DNA of 64,000 bases from Sepiola atlantica (taxonomy: Eukaryota > Mollusca > Cephalopoda > Sepiida > Sepiolidae). Below, one piece after another: positions 58,079-64,000 of the stretch (its first letter is position 1; every line of letters starts with the position of its first letter). The stretch lies in NCBI GenBank assembly GCA_963556195.1, contig OY744517.1, positions 84,669,214 through 84,733,213 on the forward strand. Reading direction: 5' to 3'. The translations under genes were made by a program, and so were the position numbers. A model generated the notes under the pieces. It saw nothing but the letters and a program-made list of their open reading frames with translations, did not search any database and was not told the DNA's origin.

Positions 58079-58531
58079 CACATATTTGTAGGTAAATTCA
58101 ACATATCGGTAACATGAAAAATTTGGAACACATTAGAAAAAATGAATAAAATAAAATAAAATTTGCAATGTGGAACTGAATCCGTTTTTTTTTTCTCAAA
58201 TTACCAATCTGCATGTCTGGCAACCAATGCAATGCGTGATGATCAACAAAGGAAAATGTTTCTGCATGTGTTGCATTACCCGTTCTTTCGGGGTACCCGG
58301 TAAGGTCCAACAAGAATGACAAAGAACGGAACGTATATGAAAAAACTTTGGTTTTCTTTATTTGCCATTACCGGATGGTTTACGCCGGCTACGCACACAT
58401 ATTAAACAATCTTTTGACATACTTTTGTCTCATGAAAGTCTTTTTCTTGCTGAGGTCACCGACTTGGTTTCACCTAGAAACTCGTTCATATATATATCCG
58501 ATTGGAAAGCAATTTACTCTGTATTGTCTAT

Positions 58532-58763
58532 CCGAGCGTGAACTGAAGCAATTGTTCTACAAGCACTTTGGTGAAGTACAAGTCAGAGGATTCCTTCGTA
58601 GTACCAACTTGTGTATCAGCCGCATTTTTAGTCAGCGGACACAAAAGTCTAACAGCAAGACGGGCTTGGGTACCATAGCCAATAAAGCTTCATCGGTGCC
58701 ATAAATATCGGTAAACTCGCATTCTTCCAGTACTTCGATACTCCGATCACCAAGCGCTTCGGT
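58532..58763 (-). pseudogene. Ubiquitin C-terminal hydrolase (UCH)-like pseudogene fragment
   Basis: The minus-strand frame from 58763 reads ALGDRSIEVLEECEFTDIYG, then TDEALLAMVPKPV. After a one-base frame change it continues VRLLCPLTKNAADTQVG and SSDLYFTKVL. This follows the N-terminal part of UCHL1/UCHL3-type enzymes: the D-V/I-Y-G.D..LL.MVP.PV block, AV.LL.P.T and a YF.K segment just before the catalytic Cys. The catalytic region is not recognisable downstream, there is a frameshift, and no introns are evident, so a decayed retrocopy is the simplest reading. The opposite-strand 118-residue frame is a shadow. Confidence 0.5.
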
Positions 58764-58779
58764 TCTTTGCGTTTTTGAA

Positions 58780-59205
58780 ACCGTTGTTGTTCAAGTCCTT
58801 TTTGCACTGCGGAACTTTCTCCTTTTTAACAGTTATCAAGTCACCTTTATTTCTTTCTCGACGTCCCACCCACAATGGACTCGTCCACTCTTCATTTTTC
58901 CACTCTTCATTATCTTATACATGTACTTTGTACGAACATTGAAGTTTTAGTTGGCACAATGGCAAAGACAAAAATATTCTCTTAAGAAGTCCGTCTGTTA
59001 CCTCTATCAAGAAGGTTATGTTTTCCATCAAGTTTGTTTGTTCGTTTGTCACTATGTTTGTTTGTGTACAGCCGAGCGTCCACATCGCTTGACCAATCGT
59101 CACCAAACTTGGTCAAAATATAAGTCATAGTCTTAGAACAAATTTAATTTTGAGATAATTATGTCAACGGTCAAGTTCTTGGAAAGGGTTAAAGTTACAC
59201 CTTTG
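58780..59205. other. Non-coding stretch
   Basis: GTTTGTTTGTTCGTTTGTCAC at 59030-59052 and a CACCAAACTTGGTCAAAATA block; no gene recognised. Confidence 0.45.
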
Positions 59206-59208
59206 CGA

Positions 59209-59410
59209 TAATTTTGGTTCTGTTTATCATAGAGATTCACTACTTGGCCCATATTGTAGACAATGAAGTCTCGCATCTTATATAATCATGACATTTCACA
59301 CAAGTAACAATAACAATAACGATAACTTCGGTTCTGTTCATCATAGAGATTCGCTACTTGGCCCATATTGTAGCCAATGATGTACCGTATATTATATGAC
59401 CATGACATTG
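59209..59410. repeat. ~116-bp tandem duplication
   Basis: GGTTCTGTTCATCATAGAGA, TTCGCTACTTGGCCCATATT and a TATATGACCATGACATT-like end occur at 59213 and again at 59329. Confidence 0.85.
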
Positions 59411-59925
59411 ACCTTTCAACATGACCAATTAAAAGTTCGGTCAAGGTAGAATTTAAACGTTCGATTCTTCTAAATTTGATGTATAGATCTGATGCTCTTT
59501 GATAACAGTAACAACCCCCGCAAAATTTTAGCCTGATCAGATAGTTGTTGAAACTTCAGGAATACTTCATACAATATGGAGAAGTAAGGCCACGGTTCAT
59601 CCTTATGTTCTTGTTTGTTTTGTTTTACTGCATATCAACCCTCTTCTTTTACTAATATGTCACCCCTTATCAAGGCCAAAAGCCACTGGAGGATAAGGGT
59701 GAGCTTCGAGTAATTTAATGGTTAATCCAGTCAATCTGCTAAGAGTTTAATTCTTCAAGTTCTTAATATCTTCAAATATTTATTCACAGTGTTTGCTTAA
59801 ACTAGTTTTTAATAATGTACATTTATTTGTATTTGTATTTATAATATATTTATATATAAGTTTTATATAATATAAATTATATAATAATATAATATAACAT
59901 TATATAATATAACAGATATTTATCT
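59410..59925. other. AT-rich non-coding stretch
   Basis: Includes TATCAAGGCCAAAAGCCACT GGAGGATAAGG-type sequence at 59667-59700 that reappears at 60495-60525, a short dispersed repeat. No gene seen. Confidence 0.5.
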
Positions 59926-60254
59926 ACCTCCCACAAGGTAAGATGTGACACAAGGTCGGGAAAGTGTGATTTGAAAAGCCAGCACCCGAGAAGGTGAGCA
60001 CTCTGGCCATTAAAAATTGCCTGGGCAACCTCGTCGGCATTCCCCGGTAGGGGCGTCTCAGACAGTAAGCAATAAACTTACTCCTCCCCAAAGAGGGGAG
60101 GCAAAGCCTGGGAGGGTGGACCTCCTAGAACTGCACAGGGCCGTCCCATAGACCGGCGTAAATCAAGCCCCGATGGTCAAGACAATACCAGTCTTTGGGG
60201 TGCAGTATCCATCGGAACAGATACTACACTTTGATGTTGGCCAAAAGGCCGAAA
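59926..60254 (-). repeat. U2 snRNA/tRNA composite SINE, copy C
   Basis: The minus strand starts CGGCCTTTTGGCCAACATCA AAGTGTAGTATCTGTTC, covering U2 nucleotides from about 8. The body follows as in copies A and B, with GGGCGCCCCTACC-like and TGGCCAGAGTGCTCACC blocks and TTTTCAAATCACAC in place of the B box. It ends at CCTTGTGGGAGGTA. An AT repeat (TAATA)n abuts the U2 end at 60255-60375. Confidence 0.78.
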
Positions 60255-60375
60255 ACATTATATAATAATAATATAACATTATAATGATATAATTTATAAT
60301 AATATAATAATATAATAATATAATAATAATATAATATAATAATATAATAATATAACATTATGTAATATTTATAGT
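60255..60375. repeat. (ATAAT)n-type AT repeat
   Basis: Irregular ATAATA units. The same composition occurs at 59870-59920 on the other side of the SINE. Confidence 0.85.
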
Positions 60376-60384
60376 ATAATATTT

Positions 60385-61430
60385 ATTTGTATTTGTACAT
60401 TTATTAATAATGTACATTTATTCGTATACTTAAGGGTGCCATTCAATGTCATACTCAGGACTGGTCCTTTCTTTTTTACTATTAAGTCACAGCTTATCAA
60501 GGCCAAGAGCCACTCGAGGATAAGGATCAATGAGACTGAAATGATTATAAGCCGGAACATGAAGAACACTATAGGAGTACTAACATTGATCAATGGTATG
60601 AACTGCGTTTGATTATTTATCAGGTTGTTTAAGACAAGAATTTAACCCAAAGATGGAAAGCTGTCATGTACTACCACTCTGGGGTCAGAGTGAACACGGA
60701 AATAATAGTAAGAAAGGGGTGACAGTACACTCTTGAGATCCTCTAGATTGGGGCTTTACCACCAGCTACGAAGTCTATAAAATTATAACTAACCATTATT
60801 ATTGGGGAATAGAAGATCTATAGATCTACAATAAACTTATTATCTATATCCATATGGTCAGCTCCATCATATGGAAATGGAAGCAAGAGAAATCAGATCC
60901 ATCATCAGACATGATGGATCTGCTTTCAACAAGATGACTTCATAAGTAATTAGTTTTATCGGTATATTTAGGTAGCAAATCTTTCTTTGACACAACTCAA
61001 TTTGATATTAGCGAATACAATGCTGGCTACCAATTTACATGCTCATTAGGGAATTGCATTCCTAACAACAAAATTGTTAGCTACATTGGACACAAAAACT
61101 ACACTGTCCAGAATGACTAATCACTAAACGGATGATAGTGCTATCCAAGAACATATAAATGAATATAAACTACATTCAATAAAATTAGATTAATTCTTGT
61201 CAATAGCACAAAAATGTAATTTTAAAAATGACTAAAACTTTATTAAGCTCACTTTATAGCATTAAAACATTCGTTATTAACGATACAGTACTTAAATACG
61301 GCTATAATGTCTTGGGAGTATTTGCTAACTATTTGTATAAAAAAAACATTGCAATTACTATTGTTATTATTGCAGTTATGAATAATTCTTATTAAATGGT
61401 AATAAACCTTTACATTATTAAATTTCAATC
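60385..61430. other. AT-rich non-coding stretch
   Basis: No gene or RNA recognised. A short ATGGATCTG/CAGATCCAT inverted repeat lies near 60890-60925. Confidence 0.5.
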
Positions 61431-62450
61431 CCTTATACATTATTATTGTATTATACAATTTAATATGTTATAAAATTTGAATATCTTATATTATTTAATT
61501 TCAATACCTTATATTATAAAATTTCAATCCCTTATATTATAAAATTTAATGTTATAAAATTTGAATACCTTATCTTATTAAATTTACAATATCTTATATT
61601 ATTAACTTTGAATACCTTATATTATTAAATTTCAATACCTTATATTAAAAAATTCCAATATCTAATATTATAAAATTCCAATATCTAATATTATAAAATT
61701 CAAATAACTTATATTATTACATTTCAATACCTTATATTATAAGATTCCAATACTTTATTTTATAAAATTCCAATACCTAATATAATAAAATTCCAATACC
61801 TTATATCATAAAATTCCAATTCATTATATTACAAAATTCCAACACCTAATATTATAAAATTCCAATATCTAATATTATAAAATTCCAACACCTAATATTA
61901 TAAAATTTCAATACCTTATATTATAACATTCCAATACTTTATTTTTTAAAATTCCAATACCTAATATGATAAAATTCCAATACCTTATATTATAAAATTC
62001 CAATACTTTATTTTATAAAATTTCGATGCTTTATTTTATAAAATTCTAATACCTAATATTATAAAATTTCGATACCTTATATTATAAAATTCCAATATTT
62101 ATTTTATAAAATTCTAATACCTAATATTATAAAATTTCAATACCTTATATTAAAAAATTCCAATATTTTATTTTATAAAATTCCAATACCTAATATTATA
62201 AAATTCTAATGCATTATATTACAAAATTCCAATACCTAATATTATAAATTCCAATACCTTATATTATAAAATTTCAATACCTAATACTATAAAATTTCGA
62301 TTCTTATATTATCAAATTCCAATACCTTATATTATCAAATTATAATTCTCTTAAATTATAATGCTTTAAATAATTAAATTATAATCACTTAAATTATAAT
62401 CCTTTAAATTATTAAATTTTAATATCTTAAATTATAAAACTGTTAAATTA
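61430..62450. repeat. 23-bp AT-rich minisatellite, about 44 units
   Basis: The unit is close to AAAATTCCAATACCTAATAT TAT with TTTCAATACCTTATATTAT variants. Units are diverged but the period is steady; the count is array length over period. Confidence 0.9.
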
Positions 62451-62467
62451 TTATTCTATAATATTAT

Positions 62468-62741
62468 TGTTGTGGTTGCAAGGTTGAACAATAATTAGTG
62501 AGGAATACAATGAAGACGCAAACAACAAGGAGAATGCAATAATAAGTGTATTAAAGAAAAGGTATAGTTACAGTATGTACAAATGAAGGTGTCGAGTCAG
62601 AGAGTCTTGGTGGGAGGACATGTACGCTCTTCGGCGTCACTTCCGGTGGCATTTAGGTAACACACACTAAGGCCAACCTAGGCTTGCCATTTATAGTGTA
62701 ACGTTATTCGTATATGCAAATGAGTGGTTGCCACCACAACA
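62468..62741 (-). repeat. 3' LTR of the Ty3/gypsy element
   Basis: 274 bases that begin TGTTGTGG and end CCACAACA on the minus strand, giving the TG...CA ends with an 8-bp inverted repeat. ATTTGCAT, an octamer-like promoter motif, and a TATAAAT sequence lie in the first 60 bases. The bases next to the outer end are ATTAT (62463-62467), the likely target-site duplicate; its partner lies beyond the window. Confidence 0.88.
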
Positions 62742-62753
62742 CCCCCCCTCCCA
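62742..62753 (-). promoter_or_regulatory. Polypurine tract of the Ty3/gypsy element
   Basis: TTGGGAGGGGGGG directly precedes the LTR on the minus strand, the position of the plus-strand DNA primer in LTR retrotransposons. Confidence 0.85.
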
Positions 62754-62774
62754 AGATTTGAAGTCACACAGATT

Positions 62775-64000
62775 TCAATATCTTTTTCTTTTTGAGTTTA
62801 CCATCAATGGTTCATTAAATTTTCTTTTCCTACCTGATCTTCGGGGTTCAGGTGTATATTGAGGCGGTTCCAAATTAAAGGATTCGTATATGACATCTAT
62901 GGTTTCCTCCTCTTCGACTGTTGTCGTATAATCATCATCTTGGATATGACGTTTTTTTATCTGATTTAGGTGCCTTTTATGTATACTCTGTGGACCTTTA
63001 ATCATATATGTACAATCACCAATGCGTTTATCCACTACTCCACATTCCCAGTAAGATGTGTTATTCTTGTAGCACTTAAAGTATACTCGATCTCCCGAGT
63101 TATATTTCTTTCTTCTCGTGTGTGTAGTGTTTCGGATAATTGCCTGTCTTGGCAACAGTTTATCAAACGCTGATTTTACCTTTCTGGCAAACATTAGATC
63201 AGCTGGTGATATGTTTGATGGTGTACTAGGATGTGGTGTGATCCTATAAACTTGCAAGAATTGTTGCAAAGCTTTTTCTGTTGGTGTTCCAATGGATTTC
63301 TTTAACGCTCGTTTTAGCGTGTCCACGAACCTTTCCGCAAGGCCGTTCGACCTTGGATGATACGGCGGAGTCGTGATGTGCTTCACTCGGAACGTGTCGC
63401 AAAATTCCTTAAACTCTGCGGATGTGAACTGCGTTCCGTTGTCAGTGACCAGTGTGTCTGGTACACCGAATCTTGCAAACAACTTGTGTAGGAACCCTAT
63501 TGAGTTGTTCGTTGTTGGATTCCTGCAACGCATTACCTCCGGCCATTTTGTGTAACTATCCACTACAATTAAATAATAGTTTTCTCCTACTGGACCAGCG
63601 AAGTCCATGTGGATTCTCGACCAAGGTTGGTCGGTTTTCGGCCAAGGTTTGTGTACTATAGGTGGGGATTTTGCTGCTAACTGGCATCCTTTACATTTAT
63701 TTATTGTTGCTGCTATGTCAGTGTCCATGTTACGCCAGTACACGTAGCTTCTCATTAACGACTTCATTCGATTTATCCCAGGATGTCCCGTATGGAAATC
63801 TCTTAACATCCTATTCTGCAATGTTTTGGGTATTACCACTCTCTCACTGTACAGTAACACATCGTTACATATGGAGAAAACTTCCTGCACCTTTGTGTCC
63901 GTTATAATTTTCTCTTTTATGTCCTTTATGTATTCGTCTTTCTCTGCTTCCCTTTTAATGTCCGACAAAGTTACGGGTAGTTCCTTAATGATGTTTGCTA
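62775..64000 (-). CDS. Ty3/gypsy Pol polyprotein, integrase and C-terminus (partial)
   Basis: The frame is open to the window edge, so the protein continues upstream (protease and reverse transcriptase expected there). Counting from 63968: zinc-binding HHCC at H59, H62, C92, C95; catalytic D122 (MDFAG), D176 (VTDNG) and E212 (SNGLAERF), a D,D35E spacing typical of retroviral-type integrases. A basic C-terminal region with GDRVYFK (a GPY/F-like position) and a tail ending KRKRY, a possible nuclear signal, completes it. The stop (62775) lies 34 bases before the LTR. No stop or frameshift is seen, so this end may be intact. It resembles the K02A2.6-like proteins common in invertebrates, perhaps Mag-like; clade inferred only. 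Confidence 0.92.
   Translation of the reverse strand, partial: ANIIKELPVTLSDIKREAEKDEYIKDIKEKIITDTKVQEVFSICNDVLLYSERVVIPKTLQNRMLRDFHTGHPGINRMKSLMRSYVYWRNMDTDIAATINKCKGCQLAAKSPPIVHKPWPKTDQPWSRIHMDFAGPVGENYYLIVVDSYTKWPEVMRCRNPTTNNSIGFLHKLFARFGVPDTLVTDNGTQFTSAEFKEFCDTFRVKHITTPPYHPRSNGLAERFVDTLKRALKKSIGTPTEKALQQFLQVYRITPHPSTPSNISPADLMFARKVKSAFDKLLPRQAIIRNTTHTRRKKYNSGDRVYFKCYKNNTSYWECGVVDKRIGDCTYMIKGPQSIHKRHLNQIKKRHIQDDDYTTTVEEEETIDVIYESFNLEPPQYTPEPRRSGRKRKFNEPLMVNSKRKRY

Noticed and set aside
58348..58704. 118-residue plus-strand frame as a gene
   Set aside because: It overlaps the minus-strand UCH-like fragment and has no family resemblance itself.

Overview
The window looks like intergenic DNA from an animal genome, most likely a mollusc and plausibly a cephalopod such as an octopus. 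This is inferred from the style of the sequence: AT-rich, crowded with (TA)n and (TG)n microsatellites, tRNA-derived SINEs, invertebrate-type non-LTR and Ty3 elements, and TTAGGG-type repeats. The species cannot be fixed from the sequence alone. I see no intact host gene. Nearly all long open frames are translations of simple or tandem repeats.

Layout. 1-7 kb: microsatellites, foldback elements and SINE pieces. 7.4-13.4 kb: four tandem-repeat blocks (about 178, 30 and 50 bp units), a LINE 3' fragment (minus strand) and a short hAT element with a perfect 8-bp target-site duplication (11443-12143). 14-15.9 kb: a cluster of tRNA-like SINE copies. 16-30.7 kb: LINE tails, SINEs, foldbacks, a U2 snRNA-headed SINE and long (TA)n tracts. 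32.3 kb: a 62-bp repeat. 34.4-37.85 kb: an array of TTAGGG-containing units with higher-order structure. 37.9-40.8 kb: AT-rich DNA with hairpins. 40.9-42.6 kb: a broken LINE reverse transcriptase (minus). 45.65-46.03 kb: a second U2-headed SINE. 47.5-54.4 kb: a 6.9-kb satellite of about 48-bp units. 55-60.3 kb: a tRNA-Phe pseudogene, hammerhead-bearing SINEs, a ubiquitin C-terminal hydrolase-like pseudogene fragment and more U2-headed SINEs. 61.4-62.45 kb: a 23-bp AT-rich array. 62.47-64 kb: the 3' end of a Ty3/gypsy retrotransposon (integrase, polypurine tract, 3' LTR), running off the window.

The most interesting signal is a recurring RNA motif. Several unrelated-looking short retroposons carry the core of a hammerhead ribozyme (CTGANGA, stem II, GAAA, a palindromic stem III ending in a TC or TA cleavage triplet, and a closing stem I). 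In at least two families the motif sits directly behind a tRNA-like pol III head. Two copies (17872-17916 and 26297-26341) keep stem I by a compensatory base-pair change. Another copy (56787-56831) has the textbook CTGATGA core. A second notable system is a composite SINE whose 5' end matches U2 snRNA and whose body contains a tRNA-like A/B-box region. It has three copies with a U2-like 5' end plus most of the body, and two partial or divergent ones.
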